From assembly GCA_003712055.1 (NCBI GenBank), contig RHLJ01000006.1, positions 62,001-126,000 on the forward strand: a stretch of DNA of 64,000 nucleotides, given 5' to 3'. The notes under the pieces are model-generated. The model saw nothing but the letters and a program-made list of their open reading frames with translations, was not told where the DNA came from and ran no database searches. The position numbers and the translations under genes are program-made. Of this stretch, positions 1 to 8,421 are shown one piece after another. The DNA comes from Balneola sp. Lineage in GTDB: Bacteria; Bacteroidota; Rhodothermia; Balneolales; Balneolaceae. Positions within the stretch are counted from its first letter, which is position 1. The number at the start of each line of letters is the position of its first letter.

Positions 1-1
1 T

Positions 2-859
2 TGTTATCTAGCTGTACTTCCAGGAGTGCCTTATGAAATGAAATATTTGATGAAGCGGAGAGTAGCTTCAAAATTGAGAAATGTTTCTGAGAACATAGGA
101 TACATTCACACAGAATACCTTAAGGTTGCGGGAATTGGAGAAAGTACTCTTAGCGATACAATTCTAGGGGATTTATCAAGCTTTTTAACTAATGGTGTAT
201 CACTCGCTTTTTTGCCTTCCTTTGGTCAGGTAACACTTCGCATAACTGGTAAAGGTGAAACCAAAGAAGCAGCCACAGAACATGCTCAAAAACTGATTGA
301 TTTCATACGCGAGAAAACAGATCCTTTTATTTATGGAGAAACCAAAGAGGCTTCAATAAGTGAATCTCTTGGTACGATACTCAAAGAAAAAGAATTTACT
401 GTTGCCACTGCTGAAAGCTGTACAGGAGGACTCCTGGCCAGTAAAATCACAGATATTTCAGGAAGTAGTGCCTACATGTTAGGAGGGATTGTTTCCTACG
501 CAAATGAAGTTAAAATCAAGCAGCTTGGAGTTCTTCAGCAAGACTTGGATACCGTTGGCGCAGTGAGCAAACAAGTGGCATTACAGATGGCAAAAGGAGT
601 AGCCGAAAATCTGGGCGCGGATATAGGAATTTCAACCACTGGTATAGCCGGCCCCGGAGGGGGAAGCCCTGAAAAGCCAGTAGGTACGGTATGGATTGGA
701 TTTTACAGCTCAGAACAACATTTTGCGGTAAAGGCGTTGTTTACCAAAGATCGACTTGTTAATAAAGAGCGTACGGTAGTCACGGCGCTTGAAATTATAC
801 GTCGAGTTTTAATTGGGATAGAGGAACTCCCATATTCATTAAAAAAAGAAACTTCTTGA
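2..859 (+). CDS. cinA: CinA-family protein (competence/damage-inducible; nicotinamide-nucleotide amidohydrolase domain), 5' truncated by the window
   Basis: The reading frame is open to the first bases of the window, so the N-terminal part (MoCF-biosynthesis-like domain) lies outside. The visible part begins within the family stretch LAVLPGVPYEMKYL. The last 160 or so residues form the CinA C-terminal domain, seen in the blocks ATAESCTGGLLASKI, GGIVSYAN and TTGIAGPGGGSPEKPVGTVW. In characterised relatives this domain (PncC) deamidates nicotinamide mononucleotide to nicotinate mononucleotide in NAD salvage. The gene is cytoplasmic and directly abuts the next gene, whose TTG start overlaps its stop codon by four bases, which suggests translational coupling. 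Family call is firm; the exact role of full-length CinA in this organism is inferred. Confidence 0.93.
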   Translation, partial: CYLAVLPGVPYEMKYLMKRRVASKLRNVSENIGYIHTEYLKVAGIGESTLSDTILGDLSSFLTNGVSLAFLPSFGQVTLRITGKGETKEAATEHAQKLIDFIREKTDPFIYGETKEASISESLGTILKEKEFTVATAESCTGGLLASKITDISGSSAYMLGGIVSYANEVKIKQLGVLQQDLDTVGAVSKQVALQMAKGVAENLGADIGISTTGIAGPGGGSPEKPVGTVWIGFYSSEQHFAVKALFTKDRLVNKERTVVTALEIIRRVLIGIEELPYSLKKETS

Positions 860-2829
860 TCAGCAGATGTACATTATTGGTCTTGGTGGTTGTTTGTTTA
901 GCCACTGCTGAAATTTCAGCTCAAGTGCTGCCAGACTCGGTGTCTACAGATTCTTTAGCAATTGATACTCCTACTCCCGATTCATTGTTGAATGCTGAAA
1001 CGCTTCGCGATGTTAGTTTGCCCGAGGAAAAACTCCCTGAAAATATAATACCCTGGAAGCAATTCACTCCGGCCAGTTTTAGCCAGGTTTCTAATGATAG
1101 TCTTCTCCGCTGGCAGGTTTGGCCCAATTGGGGAGATTATTATGCTTATCGGCATGATGTGCTTTCATTTAGACAGGGAACCATTGGAAGGGTAGATGCT
1201 TTCCAAATCTCCGGGTACAATCCCTATGAGCAAAGCCTGACTCTTGACGGAATTGATCTTTCGAATCCAATAACAGGACTAATCAATTACAATTACGTTC
1301 CACATAGTAAAATTGGAGAAGTAATTGAGCAGAAAATGATTCGCTATCAATCTGAAGTGAGGCTTAAGAGGTATTATCTGGTTGAGCCACTGAGCTATAT
1401 GAATTACGATGAAGCCAAGTTTAATTACAGAAATCTCGAATTTTCGGTAGCTCAAAATTTTACCGAGAGAACAAACCTTGAATTATCTTTTTGGGATCGA
1501 AGAGATGGAGATAGCTATCCGAGAAATGATGTGCTTGGCAACCAAATTGTCGCTCGAGGTTATCACTACCTTAAGCCAAATCTCCAGTTGAGAAGTTTAT
1601 TTCTCCGCAATCAGTTTGAATTACAGGAGCCTTTCGGGTATGTAGTAAGCGACCCATTGGCCTTTTCCTTTGATCGATTCGCTTCCTCGGCCAATGTTAG
1701 CAACGCAGAGTCAAAAACAACTCGAAGAGATTGGTTAATTGGGCTATACCAAAGGCAGGATACGAACTCGGTAGAGACAAGGGGAATTGAATTCGTTGCT
1801 TCAAAGGACGACTTTAGCCTTCCTGCTTCATCAAGGGATACACTTAGTTGGGATATAAGAAATTATACCTTGAGTGCATTTAATATCAACAAGGTTGGAA
1901 ATCTGGAGATTAAGCTTAAAGCAAGCGGAAGTTATTTTCGAAGGGCTTCGGGTACTACTATTTCCAGAGATGATTGGTGGATTGGAAATGTATCTCCTCA
2001 GTTAACCTACTATCTATCACCAAAATTTTCAGTTAGTACTCAAGGGAAAGCTACTTTTCGTTCGGATTCTTTTTCAGGAGTAGAATTAGGAGGGGAGCTT
2101 CAGTTTTTACCAACAAGTCGCTCTTCTTTAAGCATGGGTGCGGGTACATATTCAAGGATGCCAACCATTCAACATTTATACTGGAATGGAAAAAACTATT
2201 CAGGAACATCCTCTCTTGAAAACGAAACCGGGATATCCATGTTTGGAGATCTGGAAGTCAAATTTTCAGATAGAATATCAGTGGGTATTTCAGGGAGGCT
2301 TAATCAATCCCAGAACAGAACCATCTTAAATACAGACAGTACTTTTATTAATGATGGAAATGTGACGGGTATTTCAGGAACAATATTTGGAAAATTTTCA
2401 AACTACAGATACGAATTTGAAAGTTCGGTTACTTTTGATGCTTTAGGAGCAACAGATACCCTTGCTTCCAATGATTATAACGAGCAAAAGATCTGGTTTA
2501 GAAACAGTGCATTTATTAAAGGATATATGTTTGATCGGGCAACTTATGTGAAACTTGGAGTGCGTACAATCTTATCTCCGCTCACTTATGGAAGTAAATA
2601 TTTTAATACAGAATTACAGTACTGGCAGGCTAATAGTAGTGAAAGTGATATTGCAGCTTTTTTCCGGCTAGATGCAGAACTTTCGGCAAGAATACGAGCT
2701 ATGATGGTAGTAATAAGATGGGAAAATGCACTTGATGGAGTGGGCCAGTTAGGCTACTTTGAATCGGCTACGTACCCTATGCCTGCCCGGCGCTTATTAT
2801 TTGGAATTAGGGCACAATTCAGAAATTGA
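856..2829 (+). CDS. outer-membrane beta-barrel protein with TonB-receptor plug-like N-terminus
   Basis: This is a 657-residue protein with a Sec signal peptide (hydrophobic LLVLVVVCLATAEISAQ). A Ser/Asp/Pro-rich linker and a short plug-like segment with SGYNPYEQSLTLDGIDLSNP near residues 115-135 follow. The rest is alternating polar/aromatic beta-strand sequence ending in FGIRAQFRN, a typical outer-membrane terminal strand with a C-terminal aromatic near the end. No TonB box or carboxypeptidase-like repeat is obvious and it is shorter than most SusC/TonB receptors, so substrate and TonB dependence are unknown. The TTG start is chosen because it overlaps the cinA stop and gives a complete signal peptide; no ATG lies upstream of that signal. 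ftsX follows one base after its stop. Confidence 0.7.
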   Translation: MISRCTLLVLVVVCLATAEISAQVLPDSVSTDSLAIDTPTPDSLLNAETLRDVSLPEEKLPENIIPWKQFTPASFSQVSNDSLLRWQVWPNWGDYYAYRHDVLSFRQGTIGRVDAFQISGYNPYEQSLTLDGIDLSNPITGLINYNYVPHSKIGEVIEQKMIRYQSEVRLKRYYLVEPLSYMNYDEAKFNYRNLEFSVAQNFTERTNLELSFWDRRDGDSYPRNDVLGNQIVARGYHYLKPNLQLRSLFLRNQFELQEPFGYVVSDPLAFSFDRFASSANVSNAESKTTRRDWLIGLYQRQDTNSVETRGIEFVASKDDFSLPASSRDTLSWDIRNYTLSAFNINKVGNLEIKLKASGSYFRRASGTTISRDDWWIGNVSPQLTYYLSPKFSVSTQGKATFRSDSFSGVELGGELQFLPTSRSSLSMGAGTYSRMPTIQHLYWNGKNYSGTSSLENETGISMFGDLEVKFSDRISVGISGRLNQSQNRTILNTDSTFINDGNVTGISGTIFGKFSNYRYEFESSVTFDALGATDTLASNDYNEQKIWFRNSAFIKGYMFDRATYVKLGVRTILSPLTYGSKYFNTELQYWQANSSESDIAAFFRLDAELSARIRAMMVVIRWENALDGVGQLGYFESATYPMPARRLLFGIRAQFRN

Positions 2830-2830
2830 T

Positions 2831-3715
2831 ATGAATATAAAATACATCATTAAAGAAGGTTTCGCGGGCTTCCGAAGAGCGAAGTTAGCAGCCACCACTT
2901 CGATTTTCTCGTTATTTGTAGCCATTTTATTACTGGGGATCTTATCCAGGGTAGCTTATAACATCTATGTTCAGGCGATGTCTGTAAAGGATCTTATAGA
3001 GGTGGAGGTTTTTCTTTTTGATATCGATGAAAGCACAACTGCACAGATTCAACAGTCTCTCGAAAACAGGGAGGTAGTACTCTCGGTCTCCTATATTTCA
3101 AAAGACAGTGCCTCAACAATTATGAAGCAAGAATTCGGACCCGGAGCTGAAGAGTTAGTTGAACTTAATTTCCTTCCTGCTTCATTTCGGATTAAGGTAG
3201 ATACTGAAGCTGGTACAGCCCAGATTGAGTCTCTGGTATCAAGTATTCAAAACCTCAGAGGAGTTGATGAGGTTAAATATAACGCAAGTTTATTGCGCAT
3301 TATGGAGTCAAACCTGAATACCTTTACTCTAGTGGGAGGAGGAATCGGATTTCTAATTCTTTTGGCTTCAGTAATTTTAGTTTACAATACCATAAGGCTT
3401 ACTATTTATGCGAAAAGAGAACTCATAAGGGCAATGAAATTGGTAGGAGCAACTAACGGATTCATCCGAAGCCCGTTTATTATTGAGGGAGTTTTACAAG
3501 GGGTATTATCCGGTTTAATGGCTGTGTTATGTGTTTTTCTAGTTTTTGAATTTGTTATTCCAATATACCTGCCCGAAATGGGGTTACTTTCCTGGCCGTT
3601 TGGTAGCTGGCATTTTTTAACTGCGGCAATGTTTGGGCTCTCAGTACTAATGGGGTGGTGGGGAAGCCGATTGGCAGCTCATAAGTTTATCGAAGAGACA
3701 TATATATCAAGGTAG
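2831..3715 (+). CDS. ftsX: cell-division protein FtsX (ABC-type permease subunit)
   Basis: The 294-residue protein has the FtsX topology: a cytoplasmic N-terminus (IKEGFAGFRRAKLAATTSIFS), one membrane segment around residues 22-43 and a periplasmic domain of about 120 residues with the alternating motif SKDSASTIMKQEFG. Three C-terminal membrane segments carry the family sequence IRLTIYAKRELIRAMKLVGA. FtsX partners with the ATPase FtsE and transmits a signal across the inner membrane to peptidoglycan hydrolases during division. FtsE is not in the window, so here ftsX is encoded apart from ftsE. The ATG at 2831 is preferred over an upstream in-frame ATG at 2759 because the upstream extension overlaps the preceding gene by 24 codons and matches nothing in FtsX. 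Confidence 0.92.
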   Translation: MNIKYIIKEGFAGFRRAKLAATTSIFSLFVAILLLGILSRVAYNIYVQAMSVKDLIEVEVFLFDIDESTTAQIQQSLENREVVLSVSYISKDSASTIMKQEFGPGAEELVELNFLPASFRIKVDTEAGTAQIESLVSSIQNLRGVDEVKYNASLLRIMESNLNTFTLVGGGIGFLILLASVILVYNTIRLTIYAKRELIRAMKLVGATNGFIRSPFIIEGVLQGVLSGLMAVLCVFLVFEFVIPIYLPEMGLLSWPFGSWHFLTAAMFGLSVLMGWWGSRLAAHKFIEETYISR

Positions 3716-3746
3716 TTCTTAGCTATTCCGTATCTCAATTTTTGTC

Positions 3747-3768
3747 ATCCCGTGCTGCGACACGGGAT
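3747..3768. repeat. REP-like hairpin downstream of ftsX
   Basis: A perfect 8-bp stem (ATCCCGTG/CACGGGAT) around the six-base loop CTGCGA sits 31 bases after the ftsX stop. It is preceded by GTC and followed by CTGTAGAGG, the same flavour of sequence as the palindromes at 4336 and 6966. No T-run follows, so it looks more like an interspersed palindrome than a classical intrinsic terminator, although it could protect the ftsX mRNA end. Confidence 0.6.
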
Positions 3769-3857
3769 CTGTAGAGGAAGAGATTGATTTAGCGATGACT
3801 ATATCAACGAATCATGCTTTACAGATCCTCAAACAAGCCTACCTATCGGCACACAGG

Positions 3858-3891
3858 CTTCCCCTCTTGGGAGGGGATTGAGGGGTGGGTT
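3858..3891 (+). repeat. interspersed CCCCTC-TTGG-GAGGGG element, copy 1
   Basis: A 34-base element with the hairpin CCCCTC TTGG GAGGGG followed by ATTGAGGGGTGGGTT. Closely related copies lie at 52504-52539 (opposite orientation) and 52572-52605 (same orientation), all in intergenic DNA. Similar GC-rich elements are common between genes in Bacteroidetes (general knowledge, no specific name claimed). Confidence 0.75.
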
Positions 3892-4170
3892 CGCTATTCC
3901 ACCTGCAAGCCTATGCTTCGGATTAGCCACAAACACACAAAACCACTAATTTTTGTGTATCAGAGTAAGCTTAGTTGCGAAGGTCTCTTTCGCAACGCCT
4001 TCTAGGAAGCTCTGCTTCCAGCAGCTGTTTTTCAGGAGAGTAGGCTAGGGCAATAGTAGGAGCGGAGCTCCAGTCTGGGTATTGTAGCAGAGCTCCAGAA
4101 CCAGATTAGGGGTAAAACCATATTCATGTGTACTAGTGTTGTAACGCTAATTAAATACACGGTGAAAACC

Positions 4171-4314
4171 ATGAATGAACAGTTGTTAAACGCAGAGCCA
4201 TTGATAAGCTACCCGGAACTGGCCCTTTTTATTTTATGCGTATTCGGAGTACTGGTGTATGGTGCAGCGCTAAGACAGGAAAAGAAATCTAGTCAGTGGA
4301 TGGACGATAAGTAG
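4171..4314 (+). CDS. possible small single-pass membrane protein
   Basis: A 47-codon frame starting with MNEQLLNAEPLISYPELALF. It has one clear hydrophobic segment (LALFILCVFGVLVYGAAL) followed by a basic/polar tail, RQEKKSSQWMDDK. Size and topology resemble CcoQ/FixQ-like small subunits, but no oxidase genes are nearby, so no function is assigned. An in-frame ATG at 4126 would add 15 residues; the later ATG is preferred because the extra residues are unremarkable. No good ribosome binding site is visible. It may be spurious. Confidence 0.4.
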   Translation: MNEQLLNAEPLISYPELALFILCVFGVLVYGAALRQEKKSSQWMDDK

Positions 4315-4443
4315 TTACTTTCTATACAAAGAAAGTCATTCTGGACTTGATCCGGAGCCTGTGAATATTGTGCCTCTAATCCAAATAGAGTTAGGTCAAA
4401 GTTCTAACTACTACAGGACCCTGAAACGAGTATAAGTGACCTA

Positions 4444-4480
4444 AAAAAGGAATAGTCTAACTTACGAGACTACCCTTTTT
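4444..4480 (-). terminator. intrinsic terminator at the end of the Fur-family gene
   Basis: Inverted repeat AAAAAGGAATAGTCT / AGACTACCCTTTTT with the loop spanning the stop codon of the minus-strand regulator gene. On the minus strand the hairpin is followed by a T-rich stretch. It begins inside the coding sequence. Confidence 0.6.
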
Positions 4481-4957
4481 AGAAGCAGACTTTCGATGCT
4501 CACAAGCATTGAGATCACTACATGTACCATAAAAGTGGAGCGAATGGGAGCTGATATTCATTCCATGAATCTTTCCAAGCATATCCTGGATTTCACCAAT
4601 TCTTGGATCACAAAATTCCAGCACATGTCCACATTCGTTACAAATAATATGATCATGCTGTTGGTAAGCATAAGCGCGCTCATAATAATATTGGCTGCGA
4701 CCGAATTGCTGTTTTTGTACTAAACCACATTCTACAAGTAGATCTAGTGTATTATACACCGTTGCACGGCTCACACGGGTTCCGCCTTCTTGCATTCGAA
4801 AGAATATATCGTCTGCATCAAAGTGACCATCCGCTCGATAGATTTCTTCCAGTACCATGAAACGTTCAGGGGTCTGACGTTGGTTGCCTTCTTTTAGGTA
4901 TGAGCGGAAAATTTCCTTAACAAGCTGAATCGTGTCTTCGTGTGCGGGATGTGCCAT
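4457..4957 (-). CDS. Fur-family transcriptional regulator
   Basis: A 166-residue protein with the Fur architecture. The winged helix with recognition helix SRATVYNTLDLLVE lies at residues 63-76. Metal-binding residues follow: the HDH cluster at 101-103, C106 and C109 in CNECG, SHSLHFYG around 138-144, and the second cysteine pair at C146 and C152 (C-x5-C; E. coli Fur has C-x4-C). Family members are dimeric cytoplasmic repressors that sense Fe(II), Zn(II) or peroxide. The sequence alone does not decide between Fur, PerR and Zur. The gene is divergent from the acyl-CoA synthetase gene with 115 bases between them; I could not recognise a clear Fur box there. Confidence 0.88.
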   Translation of the reverse strand: MAHPAHEDTIQLVKEIFRSYLKEGNQRQTPERFMVLEEIYRADGHFDADDIFFRMQEGGTRVSRATVYNTLDLLVECGLVQKQQFGRSQYYYERAYAYQQHDHIICNECGHVLEFCDPRIGEIQDMLGKIHGMNISSHSLHFYGTCSDLNACEHRKSASKKGSLVS

Positions 4958-5072
4958 GAAAAGAATTAATTTTTGTTGAATATAAGACTTGTTAAGCTCC
5001 TTTTGAAACTCATGCTTTTCACCCGAAGAATAGTATATTCAAGCGGAAATAAACGGAATAAAGGATTGCAGT

Positions 5073-6956
5073 ATGCCAGTAATTGTACCATTTGAGACCC
5101 TTACTGATCTCTATAAAAATCTATCAAAAAAATATTCGGGGCAGAATAAACCGATAATACATCATAAGCTAAATCCTAGCGGAAGCTATGAGCCTGTGTA
5201 TTGGGACCAGGTGACGGATGATGTAAATGCCATGGCTGCTTATATGATTGAGCAAGGCATTGAGCACGGCGATCGTGTAGGTATTTTGAGCGAGAACCGA
5301 TATGAGTGGGCAGTAGTAGATCTTGCTATTCAGCTAATTGGAGGAATCAATGTATCGTTGTATACAACTTTACCACCCAATCAATGTGAATACATACTTC
5401 AGGATTCAGAATCCAAGCTATTCTTCGTTTCCACAGGCATTCAGTTAAAAAAATCTGTTGAGGTATATGACAACTGTGAGCACCTCGCTAAAGTAATAGC
5501 TTTTGATACTCCAAAAGTAAAGAAGCTCCTTGAACATGAGTATGTAACTCTTTTTACTGCGGTACTCGAAGAGGGGAAGAGGCTATTTCCAAAGCATGAG
5601 GAAACTATCCAAAAACGATCATCTAAGGTTACCCCACAAGATGTTTCTACCTTAATATATACTTCCGGAACAACGGGGCGACCTAAAGGTGCAATGCTTA
5701 CTCACAACAATATTGTGAGTAATGTAAAAGCGGCTACCCAGCATATTTACTGGGACGATAAAGATAGGTTGCTGTCCTTCTTACCACTTTGCCATTCTTT
5801 TGAGAGAACCGCAGGGTACTATGCGATTATTTCTTGTGGCGCTGAAATCTATTATGCGGAAAGTGTGGATACTGTATCTAAAAATATGCCTGAGGTAAAG
5901 CCAACGGTTATGATTAGTGTGCCTCGACTATTTGAAAAGATTTATAACCTGATTATCAAAAGTGTAGAAGAAGGTAGCGATACAAAGAAGAAGATTTTCA
6001 ATTGGGCAGTAGAAGTAGGTCGGAAATACTCTGAAGGAAAACGAGGAATTGTTTCTCTTCAAAAGGTAGTAGCTGATAAACTGGTTTTCGATAAGCTGAA
6101 GCAGCGAACAGGTGGAAATATTCGATTGTTTGTAGCAGGTGGAGCTGCACTTCCTCCAGATATTGATTTGTTTTTCAGGTGTGCCGGACTAACTATACTA
6201 CAGGGCTATGGCCTCACAGAGACTTCTCCGGTAATGGCCGCAAATAAACCAGGTAAAGAAGTTCTTGGTGTGGTAGGAGAAGTAATTCCAGGGGTTACAG
6301 TGGGTATCCAGGATTTGAATAGTGGAAAAATAATTGCGGAAATAAGTGGGGAAGATTATCCAACTGAACTTAGTTCTGAAGCTGGAGAGATTCTTTGTAA
6401 GGGTCCTAATGTAATGAAGGGGTATTGGAAGAATGATACGGCAACTGAAGAAATGATTGACTCTGATGGCTGGCTACATACCGGTGATGTAGGCCGTTTT
6501 GTTAATGGTGGCCTTAAGATCACAGACCGAATTAAGCACATGATTGTTAATGCAGGTGGGAAGAATATCTACCCTGGGCCAATTGAGGATATGTTTAAAA
6601 CCAGTAAGTGGATTGATCAATTGGTAGTAGTAGGTGAAGCTCAGAATTTTATGGGAGCTTTGATTGTGCCTGACTACGAAGCGATTCAAAAATTTGCTCG
6701 AGACAATGGGATAAAGACTTCATCAACACAAGAATTACTTGCTCATGATGAAATTCAAAAGTTGTATAAAAATGAGATGAGAGCTTTTTCAAAGGAATTG
6801 GCTTCCCATGAAAAAATCAGAGATTTTCGACTCCTCCCAAATGAATTCACGGTAGAGACCGGAGAGATTACTCCAACCTTAAAAGTGAAACGCAGAGTTA
6901 TTGCTGAGAAATACGGAGATCAAATCGCCGATATTTTCAAGAATGATGCGGCGTAG
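5073..6956 (+). CDS. long-chain acyl-CoA synthetase (AMP-binding, FAA1-type)
   Basis: The 627-residue length fits the long-chain acyl-CoA synthetase (COG1022/FAA1-like) group. Visible motifs are the AMP/P-loop signature LIYTSGTTGRPKGAMLTHNN near residue 195, the adenylate motif QGYGLTETSPV near 376, the hinge region GWLHTGDVG near 466 and the C-terminal TPTLKVKRR carrying the likely catalytic lysine. The enzyme activates long-chain fatty acids with ATP and CoA at the cytoplasmic face of the membrane, feeding beta-oxidation or lipid synthesis. It is monocistronic, followed by a long inverted repeat at 6966. Chain-length specificity cannot be read from the sequence. Confidence 0.9.
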   Translation: MPVIVPFETLTDLYKNLSKKYSGQNKPIIHHKLNPSGSYEPVYWDQVTDDVNAMAAYMIEQGIEHGDRVGILSENRYEWAVVDLAIQLIGGINVSLYTTLPPNQCEYILQDSESKLFFVSTGIQLKKSVEVYDNCEHLAKVIAFDTPKVKKLLEHEYVTLFTAVLEEGKRLFPKHEETIQKRSSKVTPQDVSTLIYTSGTTGRPKGAMLTHNNIVSNVKAATQHIYWDDKDRLLSFLPLCHSFERTAGYYAIISCGAEIYYAESVDTVSKNMPEVKPTVMISVPRLFEKIYNLIIKSVEEGSDTKKKIFNWAVEVGRKYSEGKRGIVSLQKVVADKLVFDKLKQRTGGNIRLFVAGGAALPPDIDLFFRCAGLTILQGYGLTETSPVMAANKPGKEVLGVVGEVIPGVTVGIQDLNSGKIIAEISGEDYPTELSSEAGEILCKGPNVMKGYWKNDTATEEMIDSDGWLHTGDVGRFVNGGLKITDRIKHMIVNAGGKNIYPGPIEDMFKTSKWIDQLVVVGEAQNFMGALIVPDYEAIQKFARDNGIKTSSTQELLAHDEIQKLYKNEMRAFSKELASHEKIRDFRLLPNEFTVETGEITPTLKVKRRVIAEKYGDQIADIFKNDAA

Positions 6957-6965
6957 CTTTTTCTA

Positions 6966-7041
6966 GGTCATCCTGAGCATACTTGCGAAGGATCTTATCG
7001 AATATTAAGCAAGATCCTTCGGCGGTAGCCTCAGGATGACC
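6966..7041. repeat. long imperfect inverted repeat between convergent genes
   Basis: Two 31-base arms (6966-6996 and 7011-7041) separated by 14 AT-rich bases. The outer 12 bases (GGTCATCCTGAG / CTCAGGATGACC) and inner 10 bases (GAAGGATCTT / AAGATCCTTC) pair perfectly, with a diverged 9-base middle. It lies between the stop of the acyl-CoA synthetase and the stop of the convergent membrane gene, so it can terminate both. The TCATCCTGAG...GAAGGATCT sequence is a familiar intergenic palindrome type of Bacteroidetes genomes. Confidence 0.8.
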
Positions 7042-7059
7042 GAATCTTTTTAGTAGATA

Positions 7060-7431
7060 TTAAACCTCTCCGGCTTTTCGGGCAGCTCTAAAGGATTGAA
7101 CCGCCTTGAATAAAAAGACCAAACACATCAGGAACATTGCAGTTTGAGCATAAATAGCCAGTGGTCTTTCCACATCTGCTCCGCCAAATATTTCAAAAAG
7201 CCCTGGTATACCACGAGCAGAGCCTAAAATGCCAAGTAATGCAAGTCCGGCTGCTCCGTGCATAGCATGCTTTTTTAGTTTTTCAACTCCAGCCAGTACA
7301 CCAAAGCCAATAAAAACCAATCCAAAGAAAGATGGTATGAGAGCGGTGACGCTTTCCTGACCTGTACCAAAATAAGAAGCCAAGCCAAGGATGATCAGTA
7401 AGATTCCGAGTGACAGTGTAAGATTTTTCAT
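7060..7431 (-). CDS. small multi-pass membrane protein of unknown function
   Basis: A 123-residue protein with four hydrophobic segments: LTLSLGILLIILGLASYFG, LIPSFFGLVFIGFGVLAG, AAGLALLGILGSARGI and AIYAQTAMFLMCLVFLFKAV. It has a short basic C-terminus. I do not recognise a named family. It starts eight bases after the stop of the upstream DUF1499 lipoprotein gene and is probably co-transcribed with it, the LOG protein gene and the cysteine desulfurase gene. Confidence 0.75.
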   Translation of the reverse strand: MKNLTLSLGILLIILGLASYFGTGQESVTALIPSFFGLVFIGFGVLAGVEKLKKHAMHGAAGLALLGILGSARGIPGLFEIFGGADVERPLAIYAQTAMFLMCLVFLFKAVQSFRAARKAGEV

Positions 7432-7438
7432 AGTTCTG

Positions 7439-7873
7439 TTATTGTAATAGAAAGTTGTTAGTTCGACGAATCAGTTTTCTAACCCGAATAGAGTTCGCCC
7501 AGATATCCCAGGTTCCTTCCCGACTGGCACTTCGAAAAAAGGCTACAGTAACATTATCAATTTGCTGAATGGAAACGTTTACGTCGTCTCTCCAGCCAAA
7601 AACGGGAATTCTGAATACTGCATGGATATCAAGGGTCGAGTCAGCAACAGTGATTTCTTCTGCCTTCATACTTTGTAGTGCATGCTGAATAGCTTCAAAG
7701 ACTTTCATTGAATCTACTTCACCAAATGAAGCTGCTGTACGAACACAATTAGGAGTGGACGGGCAGGGCGGTAAAGGGTTTGTTAAGTCTGACATTTCTG
7801 GAGAATGTGATTGATTTGCACAAGCACCGGCAAAAATTGAAAAGAGTATAATCGTGATAAATGAATTTTTCAT
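7439..7873 (-). CDS. DUF1499-family lipoprotein
   Basis: A 144-residue protein with a lipoprotein signal (FSIFAGACANQ, lipidated cysteine at residue 18). It has the DUF1499 hallmark PPCPSTPNCV followed by a compact domain with the family-like FRSASREGTWDIWANSIRVRKL near the C-terminus. DUF1499 proteins are small envelope-associated proteins of unknown function in proteobacteria, cyanobacteria, plants and Bacteroidetes. The position between a membrane protein gene and the LOG gene on the same strand suggests one transcription unit. Confidence 0.8.
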   Translation of the reverse strand: MKNSFITIILFSIFAGACANQSHSPEMSDLTNPLPPCPSTPNCVRTAASFGEVDSMKVFEAIQHALQSMKAEEITVADSTLDIHAVFRIPVFGWRDDVNVSIQQIDNVTVAFFRSASREGTWDIWANSIRVRKLIRRTNNFLLQ

Positions 7874-7884
7874 GAATTGAGAAA

Positions 7885-8421
7885 TTAACCCTTTAAAATT
7901 TCAAGGCATTCCTCAAGGCTTTCAACCACGCTAAATAACCCCATACTCGATTCTCTGACATAATTTTCATCAATGGAACGCTCAAAAAACTGTGTTAAGC
8001 CATTAAAGTATCCGGATTTATTGACCAGTATGATGGGTTTGCTATGTATACCAAGTTGCTTCCAAGTAAGAATTTCAAAGAATTCGTCCAAGGTTCCGAA
8101 ACCTCCGGGAATGATTACAAATACATCAGAAAGATTTTCCAATAAAGCTTTTCTGGTGTGCATATCCTGCGTTTCATAAAGCTTGGTTAGTCCTTCATGG
8201 GCTACTTCGGCTTTTTTGAGGTGAGTAGGGATAACCCCGATTACTTCTCCGCCTTTATCCAGGGCAGCATCAGCTATAATTCCCATGGTACCTACCTTGC
8301 CACCACCATACACAAGTGTCCATCCTTCTTGAGCTATTTCTTTACCAAGATTAGAGGCAAGATCTACTAACTCAGGACTATTCGGAATACGGGATCCGCA
8401 ATACACACAGATGTGCTTCAT
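7885..8421 (-). CDS. LOG-family nucleoside 5'-monophosphate phosphoribohydrolase (TIGR00730 type)
   Basis: The 178-residue protein carries both hallmarks of the lysine-decarboxylase-like/LOG family: YGGGKVGTMG near residue 40 and PGGFGTLDEFFE near residue 104. LOG enzymes release free base from cytokinin or AMP-type nucleotides; many bacterial members are simply nucleotide 5'-monophosphate nucleosidases. The start codon overlaps the stop of the cysteine desulfurase gene by four bases, implying translational coupling. Substrate is inferred from the family only. Confidence 0.88.
   Translation of the reverse strand: MKHICVYCGSRIPNSPELVDLASNLGKEIAQEGWTLVYGGGKVGTMGIIADAALDKGGEVIGVIPTHLKKAEVAHEGLTKLYETQDMHTRKALLENLSDVFVIIPGGFGTLDEFFEILTWKQLGIHSKPIILVNKSGYFNGLTQFFERSIDENYVRESSMGLFSVVESLEECLEILKG

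Larger units (their letters stand above)
3716..4170. other. gene-poor, repeat-rich intergenic region
   Basis: About 455 bases without a convincing gene. It holds the hairpin at 3747, a GC-rich element at 3858-3891 that recurs twice near 52.5 kb, an inverted GGAAG/CTTCC motif around 4010-4024 and two GAGCTCC-containing motifs between 4060 and 4100. A 63-codon open frame across 3814-4005 runs straight through the repeat, has no family resemblance and is treated as non-coding. The composition differs from flanking genes and resembles small interspersed repeats accumulating between transcription units. Confidence 0.65.

Noticed and set aside
2759-2830. Earlier in-frame ATG for ftsX
   Set aside because: It overlaps the preceding gene by 24 codons; the ATG at 2831 begins the FtsX family sequence.
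3814-4005. A 63-codon open frame in the ftsX-fur gap
   Set aside because: It passes through the interspersed CCCCTC repeat and has no recognisable protein features; base composition reflects the repeat.
4958-5072. Fur box between the Fur-family gene and the acyl-CoA synthetase
   Set aside because: I found AT-rich symmetry but no sequence close to a Fur or PerR consensus.
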